Origin: Paenibacillus sp. cl123 | GTDB lineage: Bacteria; Bacillota; Bacilli; Paenibacillales; NBRC-103111 | Assembly (NCBI RefSeq): GCF_900101595.1 | Contig: NZ_FMYY01000009.1 | Coordinates: forward strand, 1 to 64,000 | Length of the DNA stretch: 64,000 nucleotides | Direction of reading: 5' to 3' | In this document: piece after piece, positions 41,563 through 50,037 of the stretch | How positions within the stretch are numbered: the first letter of the stretch is position 1 | Layout of the letters: every line of letters begins with the position of its first letter | Translations under genes and position numbers: made by a program | The notes under the pieces: generated by a model | Told to the model about the DNA's origin: nothing | Seen by the model: only the letters and a program-made list of their open reading frames with translations | The model's database searches: none

Positions 41563-41979
41563 TCAGCGCGGACCGGCCGGCTCCTCCAGCTGCAGCTGCG
41601 CCTCGACCTCGATCACTTCCGAACTCGAAGCGGCCTTTTCCCCGAAGAAATCCTTCAGCTTCTGCGAGGCCTTCTGCTTCACGCTGCTGTCTATGCTTTT
41701 CGTGACAGCCCCAAGCGCCAGCATCAATGCCCCCAGGTCGTCGACATACCCGACGGCCGGCAGCAGATCAGGCACCACATCGAGCGGCAGTATCAAGTAG
41801 CCTAACGCGCCGTAAATCTGAACCTTCGCTTTGATCGGGGTTTTCGGGCTTTCCAGCGCATAGTATAACAGCAGCCCGCAGTAAACGACCTTCATGCCCG
41901 CTTCCCGGCCAACCTTCGTCAATTTGGCCCAGAATCCGTCCGCCGAATAATGCTTCTGGTATTTGGATTGCTCCTCCAT
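41563..41979 (-). CDS. YkvA/DUF1232-family membrane protein
   Basis: A 138-residue protein with the DUF1232 core LGYLILPLDVVPDLLPAVGYVDDLGALMLALG, which holds one or two membrane-associated segments. The C-terminal tail is acidic. Function unknown. Starts behind GGGAGGG. Confidence 0.88.
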   Translation of the reverse strand: MEEQSKYQKHYSADGFWAKLTKVGREAGMKVVYCGLLLYYALESPKTPIKAKVQIYGALGYLILPLDVVPDLLPAVGYVDDLGALMLALGAVTKSIDSSVKQKASQKLKDFFGEKAASSSEVIEVEAQLQLEEPAGPR

Positions 41980-42021
41980 GCCATACCCTCCCGTCAGCTC
42001 TTATCATGCTTCCGATACAGC

Positions 42022-42771
42022 TTATTTACCCGAATCCATCAGATCGAGAAACGCCTGCGGCAGGGCAAACTGCTGATTGCTGATCACGATCCGGTTTTCC
42101 TCGCCCTTGGCCGCCTCGGACCGCTCCTCCTTGATGCCCTCCACTTCCTTGTGCAGACGCTCCATCTGCCGGTCCAGCGCATAAGCCGATTGCGCGGCCT
42201 CCTTCAGCTCCTCCAGCAGCCGCGACGGCACCTGTTCGTTGTCCTGCTTGTACTTATAATAAATCTTGTGCTCCAGGCTCGCCCAGAAATCCATCGCAAT
42301 CGTCCGGATCTGCACCTCGATGCACACCCGCTCCTGACGGTCGGACATGTTCACCGGCACCTCAATGAGCAAATGCAGGCTCTGGTAGCCGTTGGGCTTC
42401 GGATTGCGGATATAATCCTTCTCCTCCAGCACGTTGAGATCCGGCTGATTTTTCAGCATGTCGCTGATCACATAGATGTCGGATAAGAAGGAGCAGGTGA
42501 TCCGCAGTCCCGCAATATCCTTGATATGCTCGCGGATGCCCGGAAAGGACATCTCTCCGCCCTTGCGGTAAAGCTTGTTCAGAATACTCTCCGGCGACTT
42601 CAGCCTGGACTTCGTATGCTCGATCGGGTTGTATTCATGGAGAAATTGGAATTCCTCCACCAGAATGCCGATCCGGGTTTCCATGACATCGAGCGCAAAT
42701 TTATACATCATCATAAACCGGGTGATTTCGTCTCTGAATCGTTTCAACTCGTACATAGCCAATTGATTCAT
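42022..42771 (-). CDS. Small alarmone synthetase (RelP/RelQ-type (p)ppGpp synthetase)
   Basis: A single-domain RelA/SpoT-type synthetase without a hydrolase or regulatory region, making (p)ppGpp from GTP/GDP and ATP. Key segments are NPIEHTKSRLKSPESILNKL, DIAGLRITCSFLSDIY (substrate Asp), NPKPNGYQSLHLLI and the EVQIRTIAMDFWASLEHKIYYK loop. The NPIEHTKSRLK form looks closer to RelP/YwaC than to RelQ/YjbM. The frame is open to 42834. I place the start at 42771 (AAGGAAA upstream, about 249 residues), although 42777 is also possible. Confidence 0.92.
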   Translation of the reverse strand: MNQLAMYELKRFRDEITRFMMMYKFALDVMETRIGILVEEFQFLHEYNPIEHTKSRLKSPESILNKLYRKGGEMSFPGIREHIKDIAGLRITCSFLSDIYVISDMLKNQPDLNVLEEKDYIRNPKPNGYQSLHLLIEVPVNMSDRQERVCIEVQIRTIAMDFWASLEHKIYYKYKQDNEQVPSRLLEELKEAAQSAYALDRQMERLHKEVEGIKEERSEAAKGEENRIVISNQQFALPQAFLDLMDSGK

Positions 42772-42895
42772 TCCCATAGTTTCCTTAAGTCCCTTCCTTG
42801 TTACCGTTGTTCCCATCTGGCTTCCGGCACACAAAGCGCGGCTTCGGCGCCCTCTCCTCTAGTTTAAATCACGTTCGTCTCGCTATGCAAATCAG

Positions 42896-43900
42896 CTACT
42901 TGGACGTATCCACATCGATGATATCGAGCAGGAAGACGAAGATCGGTATCCCGAGGATCAGCCCCCATATGCCCAAGTAATGCTCGGAGAACAGCAGCAC
43001 GATGAAGGTATAGAACATGGGCAGATTCATTTTGGAGGACATCAGCTTCGGATTCAGCAGATAGCCTTCGAGGAAATGCAGGACGGCGATCATCGCTACT
43101 ACGTAGATGACAAGCATATGTCCGCCGATATTATAAGCGATAACACAAAGCGGAAGCAGGGAAATAACGAAGCCCGCCACAGGAATCAGACTGAGCAGGA
43201 AGATCATGATGGCCAGGGCGAACAGATAAGGGAAACCGAGTATCCACAATCCGATGATCGTGAACAGCGTATTGAAGAGCGCGATCAGCACCTGCGCCTC
43301 GATGACCTTGCCGAACGATAAAATAAACTTCCTGCCGAAGTACTCAAGCTCCTCGTAAAACCAGGACAGCTTGCTTTCCTTCAGCCTGGAGGTGAAAGCC
43401 ACAACCCTCGACTTCTCGAGGATGAAGACCAGGCTGAGAATGACCGCCAGCACGAAGGTCGTCCCCCAGTTGCTGATGCGAAGAATATATTCGAAGCCCT
43501 GCTTCACGTAGGACTGCAAATTCAGATCCTTCACATTTTTATAAATATACCGGGAAAACTCATCCTGCGGAGCCGGCATATTCGTCAGGCCGATCAGAAT
43601 ATCGGCGAGCTGCTTGACTTGTCCGATCACCTTGGGCAGATAGTTGACCATAGCCAGCACAAAGCCCGTGATAAGCGCTACATACAGCAGCAAAATAATG
43701 ATCTTGCTGTTAATCGTCACGTACCTGTTGATCCCGCGGCTGATCGTTCGCTGCAAGCTGTTCATGATGTACGCGATCAAAAACGTCAGCAGCACGAGAT
43801 TCATCATATCCCGGATACTGAACAGCAGCACGCAGATCAGCAGCAGGATCAGAAATCTCCGCACGGTCAAATTTTCAAAAAATCCTTTCAGTTTGTCCAT
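42896..43900 (-). CDS. AI-2E-family transporter/permease
   Basis: A 334-residue membrane protein with eight or so membrane segments. Family landmarks include an N-terminal RRFLILLLICVLLFSIRDM, a soluble middle part and LILGIPIFVFLLDIIDVD at the end. Members export small molecules or act as Na+/H+ antiporters; the quorum-signal role named in the family title is proven for few. Starts behind GTGGAG. Single-gene unit. Confidence 0.88.
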   Translation of the reverse strand: MDKLKGFFENLTVRRFLILLLICVLLFSIRDMMNLVLLTFLIAYIMNSLQRTISRGINRYVTINSKIIILLLYVALITGFVLAMVNYLPKVIGQVKQLADILIGLTNMPAPQDEFSRYIYKNVKDLNLQSYVKQGFEYILRISNWGTTFVLAVILSLVFILEKSRVVAFTSRLKESKLSWFYEELEYFGRKFILSFGKVIEAQVLIALFNTLFTIIGLWILGFPYLFALAIMIFLLSLIPVAGFVISLLPLCVIAYNIGGHMLVIYVVAMIAVLHFLEGYLLNPKLMSSKMNLPMFYTFIVLLFSEHYLGIWGLILGIPIFVFLLDIIDVDTSK

Positions 43901-44318
43901 CCCATCATCTCCACTCGGGCAATCGGCTAAATTCGTCTACTAGTAGTCTACCGCAAGCAAATTACTTATAGCAATCTCACATGCGGAAATAGCCTGCAAT
44001 AGCCCACGGAAGAGCCGGGTTCGGGCGTCGCGGGCACACAAATAGCCGCCAGCGGCAGTCAGAATGACGGCCGTTCGGAGCTCTTAGGCACAGACGGAGG
44101 AGCATGCGGATAATGCGGAGCTCTAACTGAACTGGCTATGCCGCCCGACGGGATTTGTTCACGCAGGCCGAGAGAGGCGGACGGCTGTTCGCGGAAACGC
44201 CAATAGCCCCTTCCTCCACCCGTCAATAGGGGAGGAAGGGGCTGCGATATGCGGAGAGACAGCATCCGCCGCCTCATCTTCCGTCAGGTCGAAAACGGAT
44301 GCGAGCTAAACGCGCAGC
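43901..44318. other. 418-base gap with inverted and direct repeats
   Basis: No gene recognised. CGGAGCTCT occurs twice about 42 bases apart (near 44075 and 44117), on either side of GC-rich sequence. A perfect 12-base hairpin (GCCCCTTCCTCC, 44206-44242) lies close to the end of the downstream gene and may act as its terminator. The composition suggests a dispersed intergenic repeat, but no second copy is in this window. Confidence 0.45.
44206..44242. terminator. Hairpin after copper-amine-oxidase-N protein gene
   Basis: Perfect 12-base stem GCCCCTTCCTCC / GGAGGAAGGGGC with a 13-base loop. There is no T-tract, so its role as terminator is uncertain. Confidence 0.4.
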
Positions 44319-45470
44319 TTAGCGGAATGCCCGCATCGGGATCTCGAACTGCGGCATACCTTCGGCATATGCGGTGTACTCGTATTGGCTGAAATAAACG
44401 ACAAGCGCCCCATGCTTCAGGAAATATGACCTATTCGGCTCAATGGTCTCGAACGGATGCAGCAGAGGAAGCCCGCTTTCCTCGATCTGCCGGTGGACAG
44501 CTTCATTGATGATGTCCACGTACTTGGCATTTCCCTCGGCCGCTTCCTGCAAGGTCACCAGACTTCCCGTGGTGAGATCGAATGTATAGGGAACGCGCGC
44601 GATCATGCCGTGAGCCCCGCCCGTATAGCTGTAATAATCCACATACAGGCTTAGCTTGCCCTGTTCGTTATACGTAACGGTATAGCGGCCTTCAAAGCTG
44701 ACCGGAGGAATCGTAATATCCGGATGGCTTGCCTCGGCCTCCTCGTTGTCCGCCGCTGCGGATGCGAGCGTCAGACGGCCGGCCGCCGCATGGGATTCGG
44801 CCTCCATTTTCAGGAAGGCATTGATCTTGTCTTGCACGACCTGATCGCCGAATCCGACGATCTGCGGATAGTGGACCAGCAGAGACTTCTTCTTCCCCTC
44901 TTCCGAGATGGTCCGCGTCTCCACAGACAGCATATTTTCCTCGATCGTCACGATGCCCACCGTGCGGGTCGGCGCATCGTAGGAGATGCCGTACCCCATC
45001 TGCTCCAGCAGAAATCTCAGCGGCATGTAGGTGGAGCCATCCTGTATCATAGCCGGCAAGCCGTAAATCTGCTGGCCATTGATCGTATAATCATTCAAGC
45101 TGTCCAGACCGAGCTTCAGCGTGCGCCCGCGTCCGCTGACTGTCACTGTGCGGGTATCGGCATCCCATCCCGTCTTCAGGCCGAGCTGTTCATTCAGCGC
45201 CCGAAGCCCGATATAGGTATCTCCGTCCACATTGGCCGCAGGCACAGCCACGGGTTTGCCGTCGATGACCATTGGCGAGTCCATTACGTTCAGACGGTCC
45301 GCTTCCGCGGCTGCGTAAGCCGGACTGACGGCTAGCACGCCGGCGGCCGGAGCTGCCGTTATCGTTAAAGCCGCCATAAGGGTCAGCATCCCCTTGCGGC
45401 CCCGCTCCCACGGTTTGTTCGCCTGCCATCCGCCGCTTTCGCTTGCGCGTGTAGGTTGCATACTAGACAT
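44319..45470 (-). CDS. Secreted protein: copper amine oxidase N-like domain plus DUF4163/DUF3298
   Basis: An exported protein of about 383 residues. A signal peptide follows a Trp/Arg-rich start (GMLTLMAALTITAAPAAGVLA, cleavage near AYA-AAE). Next comes the copper-amine-oxidase N-terminal-like stalk domain (MVIDGKPVAVPAANVDGDTY, FLLEQMGYGISYDAPTRTV). The C-terminal half is DUF4163 and DUF3298, as in RsiV, the lysozyme-binding anti-sigma factor (YSYTGGAHGMI). A cell-wall sensing or binding role is possible. The start at 45470 is set by AGAGGAAG; the frame is open to 45521. Confidence 0.85.
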   Translation of the reverse strand: MSSMQPTRASESGGWQANKPWERGRKGMLTLMAALTITAAPAAGVLAVSPAYAAAEADRLNVMDSPMVIDGKPVAVPAANVDGDTYIGLRALNEQLGLKTGWDADTRTVTVSGRGRTLKLGLDSLNDYTINGQQIYGLPAMIQDGSTYMPLRFLLEQMGYGISYDAPTRTVGIVTIEENMLSVETRTISEEGKKKSLLVHYPQIVGFGDQVVQDKINAFLKMEAESHAAAGRLTLASAAADNEEAEASHPDITIPPVSFEGRYTVTYNEQGKLSLYVDYYSYTGGAHGMIARVPYTFDLTTGSLVTLQEAAEGNAKYVDIINEAVHRQIEESGLPLLHPFETIEPNRSYFLKHGALVVYFSQYEYTAYAEGMPQFEIPMRAFR

Positions 45471-45638
45471 GTTGCATCTTCCTCTCCGGTTCGGATGTAG
45501 CACGCCGGACGGCGCGCTCATATGAGCTTACGCTAATTAGACGCTTCGAAAGCAGGACAAGTTACATGCTCCTTATTTCCTTCTGTTGCCTTGCGGATCA
45601 GATTTCTCTCTGAAAGAGAAGCGCTGTGCCATTTGTCA

Positions 45639-45668
45639 TTGACAGCGACATTTCTTTATCGGACTATA
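45639..45668 (+). promoter_or_regulatory. Candidate promoter of the 99-residue protein
   Basis: TTGACA (45639-45644) with ACTATA 18 bases on (45663-45668), followed by AGGAGGAAGG. The -35 is consensus and the -10 is weak. Confidence 0.45.
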
Positions 45669-45707
45669 GGAGGAAGGTTGCAACCCCGTTGAGAAAGGAG
45701 CTTCGAG

Positions 45708-46007
45708 ATGAGCCGTGAGCATATCATTCATTTTAAAGTAATTCGACCGCATGAAACCAAAACGCTGCGAGGTCTCGTTTACTTGGAGGACGGCCAGCAG
45801 CCTACCCTGCAGGACTTCGAGCGCTGTCTGAGGGAATGCGGCCATGAGGTGACGCTGCAGGACCCGGAGCAATGCATCTTTCGGGCCTATGACGAGGCCA
45901 GCGGAGAGTATTTGATCGACGTGCTCGAGGATTACAAGAAACCTGACCGCGACCGTCACACGGAGCAGCTGGCCAAAAGCTTTATGAAGCAGGACCCTCT
46001 GCTGTAA
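45708..46007 (+). CDS. Uncharacterised 99-residue protein
   Basis: A small soluble acidic protein with good coding character and a GAAAGGAG ribosome binding site. Residues 20-60 suggest an alpha/beta fold (LRGLVYLEDGQQPTLQDFER). No family recognised. It lies upstream of the hflX control region but has its own unit. Confidence 0.72.
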   Translation: MSREHIIHFKVIRPHETKTLRGLVYLEDGQQPTLQDFERCLRECGHEVTLQDPEQCIFRAYDEASGEYLIDVLEDYKKPDRDRHTEQLAKSFMKQDPLL

Positions 46008-46137
46008 CTTATGCAGGCGGAAGCAGCCGGCCACTGACCGCCTATCGGCGAATCGGAGGGGGCTGTTTCCTGTTTCCATCCGCATGCAGGAAACGCGGCG
46101 AGCCTTGAGTCTTCATCCCCGCACATCCGCCCCCAGG

Positions 46138-46167
46138 TTGCAGACTGCTGCGGCTTCGTGTTATGAT
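46138..46167 (+). promoter_or_regulatory. Promoter of the hflX leader
   Basis: TTGCAG (46138-46143), 18 bases, TATGAT (46162-46167). The expected start near 46174 lies 26 bases ahead of the leader-peptide start codon. Confidence 0.7.
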
Positions 46168-46199
46168 GAACGTACTTTTAGGAAACGGAGGGGTTACAA

Positions 46200-46238
46200 G
46201 TGGTAGATTTTATCCGGGTTCGTTCTTTGCGCGGCTAA
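46200..46238 (+). CDS. Leader peptide MVDFIRVRSLRG ahead of hflX
   Basis: A 12-codon frame beginning GTG and ending TAA, with a very strong ribosome binding site GGAGGGG six bases upstream and its own promoter. The peptide contains Arg-Val-Arg, the plus-X-plus pattern at which macrolide-bound ribosomes stall in Erm leader peptides. It heads a 400-base leader with hairpins and a final terminator, so it looks like the sensor of a ribosome-mediated attenuator. Not experimentally known to me. Confidence 0.7.
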   Translation: MVDFIRVRSLRG

Positions 46239-46638
46239 TTGAATAGCGCCAAAGTCTCTGTCTGTGTACAGAGGACTCAGGATTGGTCTGTCCATTTAAA
46301 GGTAACCCCATTATAGTTGTCATCTTACGCGAAGAGGCGGATGTGCTTGACCTGCTTCGCGTTTGCCTTTAGATCAGGAACCGGTGTATCCATAGGGTGA
46401 TTCGGCGGATGAACGGATCGTGCAAGCAGGCTCTGCGCCTGTTCGCGTATCCGCTCGCCCTTATTTCCCTATCCGGCCAGACCATGACGGACCCCGCCAT
46501 AAGCCGGCCCGGGCCTTTCCCGGCGGGAAGAAATCCCTGAGACCCTCGACATGTGCGAACGCACAGGCAGTCTGCCTGTGCGTTTTTTGTTTTGATCGGG
46601 CTGCGCCCCAAACCTAAACATGAGAGGATGATTCATAT
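46239..46638 (+). promoter_or_regulatory. hflX attenuator leader with terminator
   Basis: The mRNA leader contains a stem AGTCTCTGT..ACAGAGGACT soon after the leader peptide. A stem ACGCGAAG (46327-46334) pairs with CTTCGCGT (46355-46362). A rho-independent terminator follows: ACGCACAGGCAG pairs with CTGCCTGTGCGT (46559-46583) and is followed by TTTTTTG. The terminator is 50 bases before the hflX start codon, so hflX should be expressed only when it is bypassed. Confidence 0.7.
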
Positions 46639-47910
46639 ATGGAACAACCGCAACAGAAAGCCATTATCGTCGGCATCCAGCTTCAGCATCAGACCGATTT
46701 CGCCTATTCCATGGAGGAGCTGCGCAATCTGGCGGCAGCCTGCCAGGTCGAAGTCGTAGGCGAGCTCAGCCAAAAGCTGGAGCGGATCAATCCTTCCCAC
46801 TATATCGGAAGCGGGAAGATCGAGGAGCTGAAAACTCTTTTGGAAGAAAGCGACGCAGCAACCGTCATCTGCAATGACGAGCTGTCCCCCTCCCAGATTC
46901 GCAACCTGGAGGCCGCGCTGGCATGCAAGGTCATCGACCGGACGATCCTGATCCTGGATATATTCGCCGAGCGCGCGCAAACAAGAGAAGCCCAGCTGCA
47001 GGTCGAGGTTGCTCAGCTCCAGTACATGCTGCCGCGGCTGGTCGGTCTGCGCGCCTCGCTCGGCCGTCAGGGCGGCGGCGGGGGAGCGGGCTTCAAGAAC
47101 CGCGGCTCCGGGGAAACGAAGCTGGAGCTGGACCGCCGGAGAATCGAGGAGCGCATTTCCATCCTGCAGACCGAGCTGGAGAAGCTGGTCGCCCGCCGTC
47201 AAACACAGCGCAAGCAGCGGCACAAAAATGAAATCCCCGTCGTCTGTCTCGTCGGCTATACGAACGCGGGCAAGTCCAGCCTGATGAACGCCGTCATCGA
47301 AGCGTTCCATCCCGGCTCGGGCAAGCAGGTGCTGGCCAAGGATATGCTGTTCGCCACCCTGGAAACCTCCGTCCGCAGCATCGAGCTGCCCGACCATAAG
47401 TCATTCCTGCTTACGGATACGGTGGGCTTCGTCAGCCAGCTGCCCCATCATCTCGTCAAGGCGTTCCGCTCCACGCTGGAGGAGGTCGCCGAGGCCGATC
47501 TGCTCATTCATGTGGTCGATGTGTCCAATCCCGAGTATGAGCAGCAAATCGCCGTGACCGAGGATACGCTAAAGCAGCTCGGAGCCGATCAGATCCCCAT
47601 GATCTATGCCTATAACAAAGCCGATCTGACGGAGTACGCCTTCCCGCAGACCGAGGAGAACCGCGTTTATCTCTCAGCCCGTCTTGGTCAGGGCATCGAA
47701 GAGCTGACCGGCCTGATCCGGGATCGTATCTTCCAGGGCTATGTGCAGTGCGAGATCATCATCCCCTACGATCAGGGACGGCTGGTTTCCTACTTCAATG
47801 AGCATGCCCTTGTGCATGCCACCAGCTATGAGGAGAATGGAACGAAGCTCGAGCTGGAGTGCAAAGCGGCCGACCTGGAGAAATATAAGGATGCGCTGAT
47901 CCGGCTGTAG
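46639..47910 (+). CDS. hflX: Ribosome-associated GTPase HflX
   Basis: A 423-residue GTPase. The N-terminal HflX domain (YIGSGKIEELK.., RTILILDIFAERAQTREAQLQVE) is followed by a Gly-rich loop GRQGGGGGAGFKNRGSGE. The G domain has G1 GYTNAGKSS, G3 DTVGF and G4 NKAD. HflX binds 50S and splits stalled or antibiotic-blocked ribosomes, and in Listeria an HflX homologue gives macrolide/lincosamide resistance. The leader upstream supports antibiotic induction here. Terminator at 47929-47960. Confidence 0.95.
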   Translation: MEQPQQKAIIVGIQLQHQTDFAYSMEELRNLAAACQVEVVGELSQKLERINPSHYIGSGKIEELKTLLEESDAATVICNDELSPSQIRNLEAALACKVIDRTILILDIFAERAQTREAQLQVEVAQLQYMLPRLVGLRASLGRQGGGGGAGFKNRGSGETKLELDRRRIEERISILQTELEKLVARRQTQRKQRHKNEIPVVCLVGYTNAGKSSLMNAVIEAFHPGSGKQVLAKDMLFATLETSVRSIELPDHKSFLLTDTVGFVSQLPHHLVKAFRSTLEEVAEADLLIHVVDVSNPEYEQQIAVTEDTLKQLGADQIPMIYAYNKADLTEYAFPQTEENRVYLSARLGQGIEELTGLIRDRIFQGYVQCEIIIPYDQGRLVSYFNEHALVHATSYEENGTKLELECKAADLEKYKDALIRL

Positions 47911-47928
47911 CCGGTCCGGCGCGCTGCG

Positions 47929-47960
47929 AAAAGCCCTGTCGACCATCCGACAGGGCTTTT
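47929..47960 (+). terminator. Terminator after hflX
   Basis: Thirteen-base stem AAAAGCCCTGTCG / CGACAGGGCTTTT with a six-base loop. Confidence 0.85.
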
Positions 47961-48010
47961 CGTCGTACATACGTTTGGACCAAGAGCCTGCGGATCGGAG
48001 CTGGACTAGG

Positions 48011-48460
48011 TTAAAAACCAAAGTCCAGCGTTTTCCCCGTCTCGGCCAATGTCTTGAGATTACTCAACATCATCCACCAGCTGTCTGCGGCCCTCTGGAC
48101 CGAAGGATGACCGGGGCTGAACTCGTCGTTCACAAGCGTGAGCTTAGTGCACTTCCCTACCGTTTCCAGGGTAAAGGTCATCCGGGACTCCAGTTCGGTA
48201 TGATTCTCATGGTAAGATGGGCCCGGATGCTCGACACAGCTCATCTTCCGGCAAGGCTCGAATTCGATCCATTTGCCGTATACGTGGACCGTCTCGTCGC
48301 CGTCCGCTCCCGGCCCTACATAGGCGAAGTCCGCTCCCGGCTCGAAGCTCGACCGAAGCTCGCAGCCGTAGAAAATTTGACGGGTCCCTTCGGGGGTGAC
48401 GAGAATGTTCCATATTTCTTCGGGGGTCGCGTTTATATAAAACTCATATTGCAGCTTCAA
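48011..48460 (-). CDS. SRPBCC/AHSA1-domain protein
   Basis: A 149-residue START-like (AHSA1) protein. It starts LQYEFYINATPEEIWNILVT and ends with the long helix SVQRAADSWWMMLSNLKTLA. It should bind a hydrophobic ligand or act as a co-chaperone. The start is a TTG at 48460, preceded by AGGAGG at good spacing; the longer frame to 48610 is not supported. Divergent from an AraC-type regulator that may control it. Confidence 0.88.
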   Translation of the reverse strand: MKLQYEFYINATPEEIWNILVTPEGTRQIFYGCELRSSFEPGADFAYVGPGADGDETVHVYGKWIEFEPCRKMSCVEHPGPSYHENHTELESRMTFTLETVGKCTKLTLVNDEFSPGHPSVQRAADSWWMMLSNLKTLAETGKTLDFGF

Positions 48461-48566
48461 GGGATTCCCTCCTATCCATAGTTGAGATAATATATAGGAT
48501 ATGGCAATCCGCCGGACAAGTCTTGTATAAACGCGACAGCCTGACCCTTCATCCGAATCGACGGGA

Positions 48567-49397
48567 GTGAGTGAATTGACCGTGCAAATCCCCAAGCCCC
48601 ATATGGGCATGCTGCATGCGCTTGAGGGAGCGAAGAGGTTTCAGCTGACCCGGCATGCGCCGGCAGAGGTACTGGCTTCGTTCGTCAAGCATTATTGGAT
48701 CGTCAGCTGGGAGCTGCCCGATCAGGAAGCTTATCCGCAGCTTGTCGTGCCGAATCCTTGCGTGAATCTCGTGGTGGAGCGCGGCAAAACAGCGTGTTAC
48801 GCTCCCGGCACATCGACTTATTCCTATGTGCTGCGCGGGCAAGGATGCGTGTTCGGCGTCAAGTTCAAGCCGGGCGGGTTCTATCCGTTCATCCGGGAGC
48901 CGATCTCCGGCCTGCAAGGCAATCCTATGCCTGTGGACCAGGTGGTGGACGCCTCAGGAGACGAGCTGGAGGGAGCCATCCTGGGCGCTTCGGAGGAAGC
49001 CGAGATGGTGCGATATATGGAGCGCTGCCTGCTGGCGAGGCTGCCGGAGCCTGACGCGCAGGCCGAGCTCGCAGGACAGATCATCGAACGGATCACAGAG
49101 GATCGGAGCATCAGCAAGGTGGATATGATCTGCGATGATTTCCAGATTCACAAGCGCGCCCTGCAGCGGCTCTTCGATCAATATGTCGGAATCAGCCTCA
49201 AGTGGGTCATCCGGCTGCTCCGCATCCAGAATGCGGCCGAAGCCATGGATACCGGGCTGCGCCAGGACCTGCTGCGGCTGTCCATGGATTTGGGTTACCA
49301 CGACCAGGCGCATTTTATCAAGGACTTCAAAGCGATGGTCGGGCAAACGCCGGACGCCTATGCGAAGCTGAGCATCCGTTCCATCGCGTCTACGTAG
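48567..49397 (+). CDS. AraC-family regulator with DUF6597-type N-terminal domain
   Basis: A 276-residue regulator. The N-terminal domain (HAPAEVLASFVKHYWIVSWEL, VPNPCVNLVVERG, FGVKFKPGGFYPF) is the DUF6597 type often seen with AraC helices and SRPBCC neighbours. The C-terminal helices include VDMICDDFQIHKRALQRLFD and a final GQTPDAYAKL. The frame starts at GTG 48567; a TTG at 48576 fits the GGGAG site better. Divergent from the SRPBCC gene. Confidence 0.9.
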   Translation: MSELTVQIPKPHMGMLHALEGAKRFQLTRHAPAEVLASFVKHYWIVSWELPDQEAYPQLVVPNPCVNLVVERGKTACYAPGTSTYSYVLRGQGCVFGVKFKPGGFYPFIREPISGLQGNPMPVDQVVDASGDELEGAILGASEEAEMVRYMERCLLARLPEPDAQAELAGQIIERITEDRSISKVDMICDDFQIHKRALQRLFDQYVGISLKWVIRLLRIQNAAEAMDTGLRQDLLRLSMDLGYHDQAHFIKDFKAMVGQTPDAYAKLSIRSIAST

Positions 49398-49487
49398 AAG
49401 CCTAGAAATTCGGTAAATAACGCGCGGCCTGCGGCCCCTTCATTTTCATATTGTATAAGCATCGCCGGCGTTGTATCGTCTAATAGG

Positions 49488-49982
49488 GTGATTGCATTGA
49501 AAACAATCCTGCTCCGCTGCAGAAGGCGACGAGCCAAACTTCTGATCTGGAACAAACGGCTCGATACGCAGCTGCATAAACTGACGCCGTTGCTGCCTGC
49601 TCACATCCGCTGTTCGCTTCACGTTTCATGGGGGCCCTTTTACGGGGGGACAGCCATCGTGGAGCGGGGGATGAAAAAGGTTAAAATTATGGTGCAAATC
49701 CCGTACGACGGTTTTTTGACAGAGAACGAACAAATTATTTTGAACCGCTATCAGCTAAGCAAGCGGGATCTCCCCTACTTTATCCTGTTCCACGAATTTT
49801 CCCATCTTATAGATGCTTTCTGCTATCTGAACCATGGAACCATGAAAGACCTCAACCGTTACTTGGCCGATTGCCAACGAATCGTGCGCGATGCTCCCGA
49901 TTACCGGAAAGTCCCGTTCGAAGAGCAGGCGGATCAGTTCGCCTACCAATGGATGCTTGAGCACGGCAGGAAAGCGGGATAA
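49488..49982 (+). CDS. Small HExxH metalloprotease-like protein
   Basis: A 164-residue protein with the zinc-protease motif HEFSHLID at about 101-108 and a downstream FEEQADQFAYQWM, whose Glu could be the third ligand as in ImmA/IrrE-type and other gluzincin-like enzymes. The N-terminus is Arg-rich and basic. No signal peptide. No partner repressor is adjacent. The start (GTG 49488) is uncertain because no good ribosome binding site is seen. Confidence 0.7.
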   Translation: MIALKTILLRCRRRRAKLLIWNKRLDTQLHKLTPLLPAHIRCSLHVSWGPFYGGTAIVERGMKKVKIMVQIPYDGFLTENEQIILNRYQLSKRDLPYFILFHEFSHLIDAFCYLNHGTMKDLNRYLADCQRIVRDAPDYRKVPFEEQADQFAYQWMLEHGRKAG

Positions 49983-49993
49983 GGTTGTACCTC

Positions 49994-50037
49994 AGAACTG
50001 CAGGCAAGCCAGTTATCCCCGGCTTGCCTGCAGTTCT
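49994..50037. terminator. Terminator overlapping the end of the GMC gene
   Basis: A perfect 17-base stem (AGAACTGCAGGCAAGCC with its complement) and a ten-base loop. The T-rich right flank serves the plus-strand HExxH gene. The right arm lies inside the last codons of the convergent GMC gene, so coding and terminator sequence are shared. Confidence 0.8.

Noticed and set aside
44059-44277. 72-codon minus-strand frame in the gap after the AI-2E-type gene
   Set aside because: Ser/Pro/Arg-rich low-complexity translation over inverted repeats; looks like an intergenic repeat, not a gene.
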